From Hirudinaria manillensis (Eukaryota > Annelida > Clitellata > Hirudinida > Hirudinidae), in the NCBI GenBank assembly GCA_034509925.1, contig CM067535.1, positions 1,330,001 to 1,394,000 on the forward strand: DNA of 64,000 nt, read 5' to 3'. The notes beneath the pieces are model-generated. The model was not told where the DNA came from and searched no databases. It saw only the letters and a list, made by a program, of their open reading frames with translations. Shown one piece after another: positions 36,238 to 48,494 of the stretch. A program made the translations under genes and the position numbers. Numbering within the stretch: the stretch's first letter is position 1; every line of letters begins with the position of its first letter.

Positions 36238-37315
36238 TCAAGACTTTTTGACAAGATTTTCTAGCTAAAATTGAAGATAGAAATAAACAGTCATCTGAAA
36301 TTCGTATTAGTAATTGATTTTTAATCAAATATATGCATAAATGATTTACTTTAATTCTTGTTTGCCTCTGTTTCTCCAATGTTCCTCTAATTTCTCTTCT
36401 TCTCTCATTTACTTCCTTTATTTTCTTCCTTGTAAAAGCATCAGGTTGCATTTTCATTGTTGAAATACATTGTTCTGGAGATATAGTTTGGGTTAAATAA
36501 TAAGTTAAATGATAAACTCTTAGAAATTCATTCAGTCAAGGAAGCAAACCACGGCTTAAAGTGGGATCAAAAAATTGAAAAAATGGCATACCAAGTTGCA
36601 GTATAACTTTTTTTATTAAAAATTGTAATGATATGTAATGCAAGATTATATACACAAGATTAAAATTTTAAAATCAATAAAATGAATTTGTTCTAATATT
36701 TGCAAATATCTAATGTTTATTGTTCAATGTGGATGTGTCAATGTAGCTCTTCATTTGTGACATGAAATAGCTGATGTGCTAGACGTTTGTGCCAAAGCAT
36801 TCAGTAATGGTACACAATTTTGTACACAAACTTAGATAAATTCCAAAATAGAAATTTAAATTGTACATTGCATTTACTTGGACCTTTAATACTAAAGCTG
36901 CTGGAAGGTCGAAGCTCAATTTTTGATCCTATTGGTTTTTCAGTTTTAAACCATTGAGTCATTTATTGCATGTTACAGAAAAAAGAGGAAAGCACTCGTA
37001 ATTTGTAAGATTAATTTAACTGGTTGGTCCATACCTGGTACTGTCAGGGGAGGCAAACGGCTGAGCCCTGAAATAAAAATATCAAATTAGAGAGCCACAA
37101 CTATATCATCACTTGACCGTACTTTTGATTTCATTCCCCTCATCGTCGATGTTTGGGCAGACGATTGGAAGGCGCTGTCTTATTCCATCGGAGTTAAGGT
37201 TCGATTCAAGATGAGGTGAAAGAAATGCCGACTGCCAAAACAGTTTGGCACAATACACATCTTCCTCTTTAGAATTTTCAAAAATCACAGAAACTGTCTC
37301 GGTATCTCGCGCCAT
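36238..37315 (-). CDS. Unrecognised 125-residue protein
   Basis: Four exons, 37315-37123, 37067-37035, 36474-36350 and 36264-36238, join at GT-AG sites into an open frame of 125 residues. I do not recognise the family. The N-terminal half is acidic to neutral (MARDTETVSVIFENSKEEDV...) and contains a Pro-rich turn around SRLPPLTVP. The C-terminal third is strongly basic and predicted helical (TRKKIKEVNERRREIRGTLE), possibly a coiled coil or nucleic-acid contact. No signal peptide or membrane segment is visible. The ATG in exon 1 is the first in frame. The 33-nt exon 2 and 27-nt exon 4 are short, so their boundaries are less certain. It is divergent from EBNA1BP2 and convergent with TRAPPC2, consistent with an expressed gene. 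Confidence 0.65.
36282..36287 (+). terminator. Candidate poly(A) signal of TRAPPC2
   Basis: AATAAA 78 bp after the TRAPPC2 stop, inside the last intron of the minus-strand neighbour. An ATTAAA at 36205-36210 is a closer alternative. Confidence 0.4.
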
Positions 37316-37777
37316 GCTTTGCTAAGAACGTTACCATGGATCCCGTCCGTCTTGATTTTAGTACGGATTAAACAGAATTTCTAAGTCATTTTTGTTGTAA
37401 GGTGCGTATTAAATATTTTCCTCCATTAGGTTTTCATATTGTGTCTTCATTTTGAATAAGGCCAATCGGTGTTTCTATCAGGTATCACTTGATCTCAATA
37501 TCATTGTTGTTTTTTTATAACAATTTTTGGCCCAATTGTTTCAATATATATTATATACAGGTCTTCGAAATTTAAATTCCAAGTAAAGACATAAGGCAAT
37601 TTATGAATTTTTGAATCTGAACTTCTAAATAAAAATATTTTTTGTTGTATATTTTTTAGTTACAATTAAATCAATTAATATTTTAAGTTTGTAAGGCCTT
37701 GTCTATGAGCGTTAATGAGATATATTGTGTTTTGAGTTGAACCGAGGCGTGCGGTTTGTCAATATTATACAATCACA
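37316..37777. promoter_or_regulatory. Shared divergent promoter region, unknown gene / EBNA1BP2
   Basis: 462 bp between opposite-facing start codons. AT-rich without an obvious TATA at a fixed distance. The inference of a bidirectional promoter rests on spacing. Confidence 0.45.
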
Positions 37778-39348
37778 ATGGATGAGATTAACTATGATTC
37801 AGATAGAGAAGTTGGTCATGTTATGGATTTTTAGCTTATAGTCTTAATTTGGAATTTGGTTCTTAAAATATAAACTCAACGTCATTAAGCAAGTTTTATC
37901 CGCACAGACCGACGTTTTTTGTTTAATTGCAATTTTTACACTAACCTAGGTGGCTATTTTTTTAGTAGTACTCATAAAAATATAACTATATCGGGAATAT
38001 CTATTATATCTTTGAATATATTAATTTATATCTTCTGTTCCATATTATTCAGTTGCAAGTAGCTTTCAAAAAAGGCCTTTTAAAAAATTTGGTGAGGCAG
38101 ACCGAAAAGGTTATAACAAAGAAGACGAATAACAAAGTAAGTAACTCCTGTCAGCCAATTATTCATGGGTACATATGTTCTTAATATGAACTTATCAAAT
38201 CTTAAAGCAAGGACTTCAGGAGTCATTAGAAAGTTTCAAGAAATCTCTTCCATGGGTTGAAACACTTGATGTTTGCATTGACCCAGTGCCACTTCCAAAC
38301 TGTGTCGACGCATCACTAGCTTCAAATAGTGATAAATCTGGTGAAGAGGATGAAAATCACATGAAGCTTGAAAACTTATTGTAAGAACTTCTAATTCTGT
38401 AATTGCTGTAATTCTAATTTCTTTTTTTTGTGGCACTACTTTTGTAATATGGTAACATTGATTATACTTAACCAAATCACATGCAATCAATTTTGAAACA
38501 TCTTTTCAGCTATCGTCAGGCTCAAGCTGCAGTTTTATTTGGTTTAGAAAAGCTTAAGAAATTGAACATTCCCACGCAAAGACCGAACGATTACTATGCA
38601 GAAATGGCCAAGTCGGATGTTCACATGAAAAAGGTTCGATGCTCGCCATGCTGTCGTTTTTGAGCAATTCTATCTTCTTGAAGTTGCTAGACATGTTTTT
38701 GCATTCAAAATTTAGGTGAAAGAGAAGCTGTTATCTCTCCAAGCAATTAAAGAGAAAGCTGAAAAGGCAAAGAAGGACAGAGAATCAAGAAAATTCAACA
38801 AACTGGTAACATATAATAATAATTATTATTATTATTATCAATTATTGGTTTAATTTAACGATATTGAAAACATATTTTCATTTGCTGTTAAGGCTGCCAA
38901 AGCAGCTAAGAATGCCAAGAAGAAAGATAAGTTAAAGAATAAAGATCAATTGAAGAACATGAAAAAGAAGCTCAACTTTGGTTTGTAAATCATTTACCTT
39001 TGCTTCTGAGTGGAATAATTAGTATGAAAGTCTTACATTGTTTTAAAATTGTTTGATGGTTAAAGGAAAGAATGATGCTGATGCTGATGAGGAAAAGAAA
39101 AAGTTCAAAGGTGGAAGTTCCAAGCCCCAAAAGGATGCACCAAATAGGTGAGTACCACTTATTAAGTATTACTTAATTAATAATACTTAATTATTACTTA
39201 ATTAATAATACTTAATTGAAGCACTGTCAAAACACCCATTCGGAACAAACCTGGCCAAAAGAGGAACTTGAAGAACAAAAAGTATGGCTTTGGAGGACAG
39301 AAGAAAAGATCAAAAATGAATAACAAGGACAGTTTCAATGACATTTAA
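37778..39348 (+). CDS. EBNA1BP2: rRNA-processing protein EBP2
   Basis: Nucleolar factor for 60S subunit assembly and pre-rRNA processing. Exons 37778-37810, 38053-38136, 38208-38380, 38510-38633, 38716-38805, 38893-38980, 39066-39147 and 39222-39348 sum to 801 nt, 266 residues. The family signature is clear: YRQAQAAVLFGLEKLKKL, RPNDYYAEMAKSDVHMKK and KKYGFGGQKKRSKMNNKDSF. The central part is a long Lys-rich helix. The protein ends soon after the KYGFGG...DSFNDI block and lacks the Arg/Lys-rich tail of about 40 residues present in human and yeast forms. The first exon codes for only 11 residues. A candidate ATTAAA lies at 39382-39387. Confidence 0.94.
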
Positions 39349-39689
39349 ACTGCTTTTTTCTGACTTGTTTAAAATGGAAAGATTAAAAATTTCTTCAAAC
39401 GTGATTGGTCGAAGCGCCTCAAGCCACTTGTTTTTGAAATGAGGATTTTAATGGAGCTAGTGATATAACTGTTACTAAGCCAGAAAAGCATTTTGGCTGA
39501 TAGGGAGATTAATTCTTTGTTTCAGATTCAATTTTCTGTCCTTTAATTTTTCAACACAAATTGAGTAAAGTATAAAAAAGTAAAAAAATACGAGCAGCAT
39601 AACACTGTCTACAATTGCTATTCTAAAATATTGTTGAGCAAGATTGCATGCATTATTCTGAACACAGTTTGTGGTGTCGTAAGATAGGA

Positions 39690-42600
39690 TCAGTTATTCA
39701 TGAGGCTCAAGTCACTAAGAGTCCTCTCTGACAATAGAACTTTAGCCCTGAAATTGATAAAATAGTTTATTAAATAGTTTAATTATCAAGATAATATTGG
39801 AAATGAAACATTAGTATATAGCCATACTTCTTCACCAAATCCAAGCTTTTGAGATATAGTTGTTGAGTGGATAAGTCTACACTGAGTTCTGGAGAAGTTG
39901 CTAAATTCTGAGATTTCTGAAATTAATTATAAAACATAACTAATAACACGATATTCTATGTAACTTGATTAGTTTTGGTTTGTTAAACGTTGAAATCCTG
40001 GGGAACGTTTCTAGTTCCTTCTCTGCATCTTCATTAGCAACTACTACTATCTATTGACAGTCGGCCAGGATACAAACCCTGTTTGTGATTAATTTCCAAA
40101 CTTCTTGTTGCCTATTGATCTGAGTAATTTTAATATCCAACAAAGTTGATTCCATTCCTTTAATGATTTCCTCGATTGGTGCTTTGAACAAAAGAAGTTC
40201 TTTGCACAAATCCATGATTGCTCTGAAATCAGAAGATTAATTTTATTTTATTTCTTTTCATTGCTTGGTTAGAAAATTGTTCAAGTAATCGGTAAAGTCC
40301 CTAATTTTTTATGATGATATTTCATTCAATTCAGACCTCATGTGTGATCTGCTTTCTCTAGAAAACTGATCAAAGTCTTTTTCAACTGCTGTGAGGCAGT
40401 TTATCAATTCTGAAACTTTATCCGTTTGTTTGACTGAAAGTTACAACAGCAAGATAATTGATAGCAAAATAATTAGAACATAATTTAAAATGATATATTA
40501 TAACCAACCACTGGTATTTCTAAAATATTCCACCATGTCTTGTGCAGTCTGAAAGCTGTTTTGAATAACAATTACTTTTCTGGATATTCTCAAATTATTT
40601 TAAATTTCAAAATCTTATTTAACGTACTGGGATTTTATCTTATCTTCTTTTTCGCACTCCGGAGACAATCTTTTGAGGCATTCAATTATTCTGCATTCGA
40701 TGGCACTGAATTTATCAGCAGACGATTCTCCCATGTCTGCCTGGTGTCATCAAAAGAAAATAAAACGAATAATCGAGACAAATTCTTTAGTAGAATATAG
40801 AAAGTCCAACTGAAAATCTCACCAAATTCTTCCAATGATTTATTTTGTCATTCTGCAACTGCCACCGTTTTGCTGTTCCAATTAACAAAATCGGTTGAGT
40901 TTTAAAAGCTCTCGCTCTTTAATAACTAATTGCATTGCTTGCAACATTCAATAATTACTTCACATATAATAATTACTTTACGTTATTAATTGCCATCACC
41001 ACAACATCATCACAACATCACATGCATATGAACGACCCACTAATGTCAGACATAATTGAAAAGGAAAGTCACAAGAACCTGCATCGGGCCATTGCTTCTT
41101 ACCTTCCTCAACATCAACCTCGAGGCTACAATCATAAAACCAGTCAATTTAAAGACGTACGTAGCTACAAATCCACAACTCTCAATCAAATTTATTGACT
41201 TATTTTATCAAATAATAATGATAATTCCAATATGTAAATGTAATATCAACAAAAGTCATTTAACCTCTGAGAAAATAATTCGACATTTGAATGCACTGAT
41301 GTCGTTACTTTTCTGAGTGTTTGCACTTTGTCTTGAATGCTCGTCCTTTCTCTGATCAAACAGAGTCTGAAAATTTTATGAGAATTTTTTGGTTCTCTAA
41401 ATAAATTTGTTTCAGTGTTGATCAACAAACAAAGAAACAAACTTGATTCCCTCGATGGATTTGAGAATATGCTGGAAAGAGCGATAAAGCGTCCAACAAT
41501 AATGCGTCAGATGCTTGCTTAGCTTCAACTGTTCCTAAAATTTTCAGTATTATTTATTTCAGATATTTCAAAGTTTAAAATGCATAATTGCAAGGTATTA
41601 TTACAGTTAATTCATAGCTGTTCTGTCTGTTAGTCATCAAATATTCCAATTTTGGTCCCCTTGGTTTCTTCCTCTCAGGAATTTCGAGGATCGGAGAGGC
41701 AAGAATAAGATCTATGTCGACTTCTTCCAATTCCTGATCCTGGAAAGGAAATAATTCTTAAAATAATTTTAAACGACTCATTAAATATGCTGTAAAATAA
41801 TACCAACATTAAATATCTCTACTCGCAGTAACATTTTCACCATTTTGTGTTTTTACTCACAAACAACTGCTTTGCAACCACCTCATGCATTTGTGCAGGA
41901 GTGCAGGAAACCAATCATAACCCATAACCATGAGCAATAGGTATGTAAAATTGGTCGATCAATTATTTACAGATATCATCCTCTGAACTAATCCAAACTA
42001 ATTATTCATTTATTCTTAAAAATAAAAATAAACACAAGGACCAACCAAGTCGTAGTCCACCAAGGTACAATATTTGGTCAAAGAAGAGTCTTTCTCAGCC
42101 ACGATTCCGGTCGTGGTCATGAATATGAATTGGTCGCACTGATTAATATTCGAAAAACTTAGGCGCAAAGCAGACGAGAGGTGGGCGACGGATTTGAGAC
42201 TGTCGTTGTCAATGACGTCAAAAAAATATGACTCGTTCACGAAAGGATCATAAACGTGGAGGGGCTGAAAAATTTAGAGGTTAATTATTAAATTAAATTC
42301 ATTCATATTAATTCATTCAAATTATTAATAAATTATTCAGTGTTTCCAAATCATACATTATCATACATTACAACTGAGCAACAACAGATGCATGTTTAAT
42401 TTGTCAGATTTAATTGATAAGATGCAACTTATTGTGATCTTTGGGTCGTTTGATCTATACTATACATACTATTGCGTAATATATCATAAATTATTATAAT
42501 ATTATCATAATATATCTTTTGCATAATGAAGTATTTAAGAAACCAATTTATACAACTTTACTTATGCTATAAGGGAGTGTAAAAGTATGTCTTTAAATAA

Positions 42601-42833
42601 CTTTAAATTTTTGTGAATTTAAATTTGGCTTTTTAAATACTTTGTGTCTGAAAAGAGTATCAAGCATATCATAGCAGGATGGTATCTTGTTCTCATTCAG
42701 ACCTCCTCTCCTTTTTGGGTCGTACATCAGCATCTGCCTGAGCCAAGCCTCGAAGTATACTTGAGAAGTACTAAAATTAAATTGGGATGCAAATGTATCA
42801 TTAATTATTTGAGATATCAATAATATTATATCT

Positions 42834-42864
<31 letters not shown>

Positions 42865-43878
42865 TTATATTAATAATATTTATACCTATGCCCAGGTAAA
42901 TAATATTTATTATATATATATATACAATAAAATAAGTTTTTGTAATAAGCATTTATTTTGAAAAATTAAAATTGCAAATGAAAGTGTGAATTAATTGGTA
43001 TTCTCTTATTTTTGAGATTTCATGATAATAATTAAAAAATAATAACAATGTTATTATAAGCATTGTAAATAAAATGATTTTTTGATGTAATAATTTATCA
43101 TAATTCACATATACTTGCAAGCTGACTCAACAAATCTTAATGACAACTGGATTTGAACTGAAATCTCAACCTTGAAAGTTTATTGTTTCTTGGCAGTCGA
43201 TCAGAATATATAGGCACAAGTTGGTTGTTGGGATATGCATAAATATCTTTGTCACTTTTGGACCTAACCACTTGAAGCCTGTTTTAAAAATTGGATAAGT
43301 AATTAAATCTGATGAACAGAGCCAATCATAACAAGTTGTGTTCATTCAAACAGCTGAATTCATTTTCAGCCAAAAACACAACAACATAAAACGCATGATG
43401 AGGACTTTAGATATTAGATATACTTTAGACATAAATTATTTATATAAATAAATTATATATAATTTTATATAATATTAATATTTTCTGAATGATTCAATAT
43501 ATATATAAATAAATTATATATAATTTTATATAATATTAATATTTTCTGAATGATTCAATATATATAAATAAATTATATATAATTTATTCCAGTAATTTTT
43601 TACCAGTTGAACATATCAGGAAATTGCATGAATGGCCTGAATCCACTGATGCACTCAAATATTGTTGTCCCCAAAGACCAATAATCCACTGTTCCAGTGT
43701 ATTCAGGCTTTGAGTTGCTTATCAACTCTGGTGCCTGATAACCAAATATGTTGTTTAATAATCAGTTAAAAACTGGTAACATTTCACAAATGAATGTAAT
43801 TCAATATTTAAAATAATTTAATATAATGCAATTATAATAATAATAGTAATAACAACAACAATAATAATAATAATAATA

Positions 43879-43938
<60 letters not shown>

Positions 43939-45829
43939 CCTAACACTAAATAAGTGCTTATATGTTTATTTTTCAAATTGAATTGTAAATAATTTTTATC
44001 ACTTTCAACATTTATTATATATTTAATTGATATAATACATCATTTCACCCTTGATAAAGAAGTGACTAAAAATAAATTAAATTTAGGAATTACTGCAATA
44101 TTTGGTCAAAAATGGAAAAAACAAATAAGTTTTAAAAAAATAAAAAATTGAATCTCATTGTCTGACCAGGTACTGAATCGTTCCAACAAAAGATGTACAA
44201 ATACTGTCTTGTGAGACCTCTTTAGCGTATCCAAGATCAATAATTTTATAAACAATCTGAAAATTAAAATGATTGCTTCTGTTATGGTTCATGTAATGAT
44301 AATATAAATAATAATTATAAATATTTATATATTTCATAATTTTTTATAATTATAAATATTATAATAATATAAAACCCTTAATTTCATCATTCCATTATTT
44401 TCTTTAAAGAGAACAGATACAAATTTATTAATGTTCATCATCATGTTTCATCTTAATTATAAGAAATAATCTTCCCAGAAAATTCCACAACAACAATAAT
44501 AATAATGCCATAATTTAATGTTATAAAATACATTATTATAGATTCTAAGAGCATAATTCTATAAACATTGGGAAATTTAAAAGACGGTTTGAATACAAAT
44601 TTTGAATCTTAAATTGTATTTTAAGCAAAGAAATGGCATGTCAAAGGATTAATTATCATATTATTCAGATAACTTCAAGTCGATGTTAACGATAAGAAAT
44701 TCTAAATTATTTGCAAATGAATACTTTATTAGAACACAAAGATACCCCACGCAAACACAAACACAAAGATACCCTATGCAAACACAAAGATACCCTATGA
44801 AAACACAAACACGAAGATACCCTACGCCCATGTAATTTGTGGAGTACAATGTTCTCTGGCTTCAGATCTCTATGGTAGATTCTCTGTTGATGCAAGTACT
44901 TTATTGCATCAGAGACATCATGGACTATTGCCTTCACTTGAATCTCCTCAAGACCGTACATGTTATGGGCATAATTCAATTCCTGGGTAAAATGAAAACA
45001 TGGACATAAATATATTGTATGTAATAAATTATGAGCAGCACAAATTTTGTCAATATTTTGGAAAATGTCTCATAAGCATGAAGATAACTTTAAATTAAAA
45101 TCAAAGCATCTTTAGTTTGAATATCAGCTAACTTGTGAATTTAAATCAGGATTATTTTTACATAAATATACTCATAAGCTTAGTAAATAGATTACGAAAT
45201 GACTTCCATAATGAATAAAATTAATACTTGAATACTATAATACTTCAATAATAATAATGTATTCAACACCTGATGATTCTGACAAGGGCTAACCAATTCT
45301 GACATGGTGATAACCAATTTTTATTATTGTTATTATGCAAATGTTTTTCAAAGCCAGGAATGAACATAACAAGACAGAAATGAAAGACAATTAACAATTC
45401 AATTTTATGGTATATATTGAATAATTATTAATATATTGAATGATAATACTTTAAAATCAGTCAAACCTTTCTTAAATCTCCACTGTTGCAATATTCCATG
45501 GCTAAAACTGGATTCGACAAATTATTGAATCCTTTTAGCTCCTCTGGAAGGGGTATGCTTTTGACGATATATGGACTATCCAGTTTCAACATGATGTCAC
45601 ATTCATTCTGCCATCTAACTTTCATTTTCTCAGTCATACTTTTTTGTTTACATTCCTTTACTACCAAATACGTGCCATCCTAATTAAAAAAAAATGTATT
45701 GAAAGAGTAATTGACGATTTCATTCGAAATATAACTTACTTTTTTGATAAAAAGACGTACGTCTCCAAAACCACCAGATCCTAACAAACTGTCTTTTTCT
45801 TTCCACTCATTGGTATGAGGAGGAGACAT
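39690..45829 (-). CDS. IKK: I-kappa-B kinase (IKK alpha/beta type)
   Basis: Serine kinase of NF-kB signalling. Exons: 45829-45740, 45679-45467, 44982-44821, 44256-44167, 43734-43604, 43278-43171, 42770-42602, 42264-42046, 41739-41605, 41534-41443, 41366-41251, 40872-40823, 40740-40624, 40548-40509, 40433-40337, 40222-40078, 39916-39828, 39747-39690. The sum is 706 residues; human IKKs are 745-756. Glycine loop GSGGFG is at 17-22, the catalytic Lys about 38, YHRDLKPEN at 137-145 and DLGYAKE at 162-168 (IKKs have DLG for DFG). The activation loop keeps SICTS (Ser173 and Ser177, matching IKK-beta Ser177/181). A ubiquitin-like domain (about 322-394) and a helical scaffold region follow. It predates or is unassignable to the alpha/beta split. 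The C-terminus has no evident LDWSWL NEMO-binding motif. Exons 11-14 were chosen among alternative donors by frame. Confidence 0.92.
43441..43590. repeat. Direct repeat of about 65 bp in an IKK intron
   Basis: An AT-rich segment containing ATTTTCTGAATGATTCAATA occurs twice in tandem, at about 43480 and 43544, with the leading AAATTATATATAATTT present a third time. It lies next to exon 5 of IKK (acceptor side of the following intron). Confidence 0.85.
43856..43937. repeat. (AAT)n microsatellite in an IKK intron
   Basis: About 80 bp of AAT with one TAA slip near 43880. It lies in IKK intron 4. Confidence 0.9.
44742..44825 (-). repeat. Tandem repeat that copies the IKK exon 3 splice donor
   Basis: On the minus strand the exon 3 end, GTAGG|GTATCTT, is followed by three further copies of the same junction (CATAGG|GTATCTT twice, CGTGGG|GTATCTT once). 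Their GT dinucleotides are at 44820, 44793, 44772 and 44745. The spacings are 27, 21 and 27 nt, all multiples of three, and the frame stays open through all four. Confidence 0.85.
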
Positions 45830-46207
45830 TTTTTTGACGTTTTAGAGATTACAAAGTGACTACTCAATATTAAATCAAACAGCAACACGGAAAAACATTT
45901 TCAGGATGTGGGATTTCCATAGTTGACCATCTAATGTTTTAGCGTTTCACCAATTAAAGTAAATGCACTAATTCATAATAGCTAGAAAATTAACGGAATT
46001 TGATAATCAAATTATTTGATTATGGCAAATTATTAATATCATTAAAACACTCATTAGCACTTAAAAAGTTTTGTGTCATCTCAGGTATGCACATGACAAC
46101 AAATTTAAGGTGGCTACTGTAGATACAATGCTCATATGACTGACACACCCACTAAATTTGATATAAAAACGATTTATTCTTGATGTTCTGAAATATACGA
46201 TAGAAAT
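45830..46207. promoter_or_regulatory. Shared divergent promoter region, IKK / NAGA
   Basis: 378 bp between the minus-strand IKK ATG and the plus-strand NAGA ATG. A GATATAAAAAC string at about 46158-46168 could be a TATA box for NAGA, about 45 bp ahead of its ATG, which would leave a very short leader. Bidirectional use is inferred. Confidence 0.45.
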
Positions 46208-48155
46208 ATGCTCAAGGCGATTGCACTAGCCTGCCTTTGCGTGGCTTTTACGGCAGCTCTCGACAATGGAGTTGCTAGGACTCCTCCTATGGGATGGATG
46301 AGCTGGGAGAGGTTCAGATGCAATATTGACTGCAAGAACGATCCCGACAACTGCATCAGGTTTTTAAATTAGAAATATTTGTATATTTCAAGACTTGGCC
46401 TTACCCGGTCTTACTTTGCAGCGAGAAGTTGTTCATGGACATGGCCGATAGAATGGCTGCTGATGGTTATAGAGAAGCTGGATACGAGTACGTCATTATT
46501 GATGATTGCTGGATGGCTAAGGAGAGAGATGAACGAGGAAAATTGCAAGCAGATCCTGAAAGGTTTCCTCATGGAATCAAGTGGCTTTCTGACTATGTAT
46601 GTACATTTGAAATTACCACTAATTCTTTTATTGAATACATTTTTTATGTGACACATATAGTTTTTTTGGATGACATTAAAATAATTGATTTTTTAATTCA
46701 TAGGTCCACTCAAAGGGACTGAAGTTTGGCATCTATGGAGATTTTGGCACAAAAACCTGTGGTGGTTACCCAGGCAGTGAATACTATCTTCAACTTGATG
46801 CTCAAACATTTGCTGATTGGGAGGTCGATTACTTCAAATTTGATGGATGCTACTCTGATCGTAAACAGTATGAAGATGGTGAGCCAAGTTACTTATACTG
46901 AGTTCAAAGATGAAATAATAGTTAACTCATTACTGAATAATAGCAGCAAGGCATGCCATGTTTGCAGAATTTTAAATTCACTAAGTTGCACTCTCTCAAC
47001 AGGTTATCCTATCATGTCATTCTTTTTGAATATCACTGGCAGACCAATAGTTTATTCATGCAGTTGGCCAGCCTACCAAGAATTGCATCAGGAAAAGGTA
47101 TGAGTTTGATATTACATTTTTAGAGTTGCAACTATTATCATGTAATTTATACTTGATTTATTTCTTCAGCCGAACTATGAAAAGATTGCCAAATATTGCA
47201 ACCTGTGGAGGAATTACAGAGACATTCAAGACTCGTGGTCAAGCGTTCAATCGATCGTTAAGTTCTTCGGAGATGATGGAAATGATTTCATGAAGTATGG
47301 AGCCCCTGGAAGTTGGAACGACCCTGACATGGTTTGTCAGCAAGCATGATCTAATTTATGCGAATTTGTAAATTTCAAGTGCTATTATTATGCTTTTAAT
47401 CTGTAATTCACAGTTGCAGTTGGTCTGATGGTATAAGCTTGTACTTCCTTAAGACTAATCCTTCACGATTTTTTTATTGAAATTTATTTCTTATATCTTG
47501 TTTCATTCAAATTTTGTCTAATATATGATACAATTCCATAAACGGAAATATATATATAGAGTATAATAGGTCAATGCAAATGGGAGATTCATTTTAAAAT
47601 TAAACATTCACAAACATACATCAATTCTAGATCATCATTGGCAACTTTGGCCTGAGTGAGGATCAACAAAAGAGTCAAATGGCTCTCTGGAGTGTCATGG
47701 CTGCTCCACTCATCATGTCCAACGACCTCAGAGACATCAAACCTTTCTCGAAATCACTCCTCCTCAATGCACGTGCCATCGCCATCAACCAGGATGCACT
47801 TGGTGTCCAGGGACGAAGAATCAACAAGAAGGTTAGCATTATTGTGATCGCCACTCATCCAAGTTCGCAAACATTAATCAGAACGTCTTCATAGGACGAC
47901 ACCATCGGCGTCTGGACCAAGCCCATCCTGCCGAAGGGCGACCTCGCCTTTGCCATAGCAAACAACGGCAACAAGACACCCACAAAGTTCAACATAAAGA
48001 TTTCTGATCTCGGTCTGCACAACCCTGCCGGCTACTACATCAACGAGGTTTTCGACGGAGTCCAACTGCCCAAAAAGTATCTGCCTTCAGACACTCTCTC
48101 AGTCAGGGTCAACCCCAGCGGCGTCTTCTTTGGAAGGGCCAGGCAGCTGTCTTGA
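46208..48155 (+). CDS. NAGA: Alpha-N-acetylgalactosaminidase (GH27)
   Basis: Lysosomal retaining glycosidase that removes terminal alpha-GalNAc from glycans. Exons 46208-46359, 46422-46596, 46704-46878, 47003-47097, 47170-47331, 47631-47831 and 47895-48155 give 406 residues; human NAGA has 411. A signal peptide covers about residues 1-17. The GH27 blocks [29 protein letters not shown] and [15 protein letters not shown] are all present. The nucleophile is Asp156 in KFDGCY and the acid/base Asp217 in [10 protein letters not shown]. Ser188 and Ala191 in SCSWPAY are the residues that select GalNAc; alpha-galactosidase A has Glu and Leu there, so NAGA specificity is predicted. The later QGRRINKK also matches NAGA. 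One N-glycosylation sequon NIT is at about 177. All junctions are GT-AG and in frame. Confidence 0.95.
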
Positions 48156-48488
48156 ATGACATTCTTCAGCATTTTGCATTTTTTAAGCAATTTCAGACAC
48201 AATTTGTCTTAATGTTGACTTTTGTCATTTATAAAAAAAAGACTTGTGATTCATTGATTGCATTGTCATATTTATGAATGCATTTCACGAAAATTTCGAA
48301 TTAATTTGAAAAATGACATAAATTGAAAATAACGTACGAGGTACATTGCTTAAAGGTGACTTGGGTCAATTAAAAACGTTCAAAGTTGACTGATGTTGGC
48401 TGAGCGGTCGCAAAGGAGCTGGCCCCAATCCTGGAATAATGTTCCGTGTGCCACCGGTGCTTCCAGATGTTGCTTAAGTGGGAGTTCA

Positions 48489-48494
48489 AATAAA
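48489..48494 (+). terminator. Candidate poly(A) signal of NAGA
   Basis: AATAAA about 335 bp after the NAGA stop codon, before the convergent PAPSS 3' end. No closer canonical signal is seen. Confidence 0.35.

Noticed and set aside
48401-48480. tRNA-like string TGGCTGAGCGGTC, possibly a tRNA or SINE
   Set aside because: It resembles an A box, but no B box or cloverleaf follows. Probably chance or a worn fragment.
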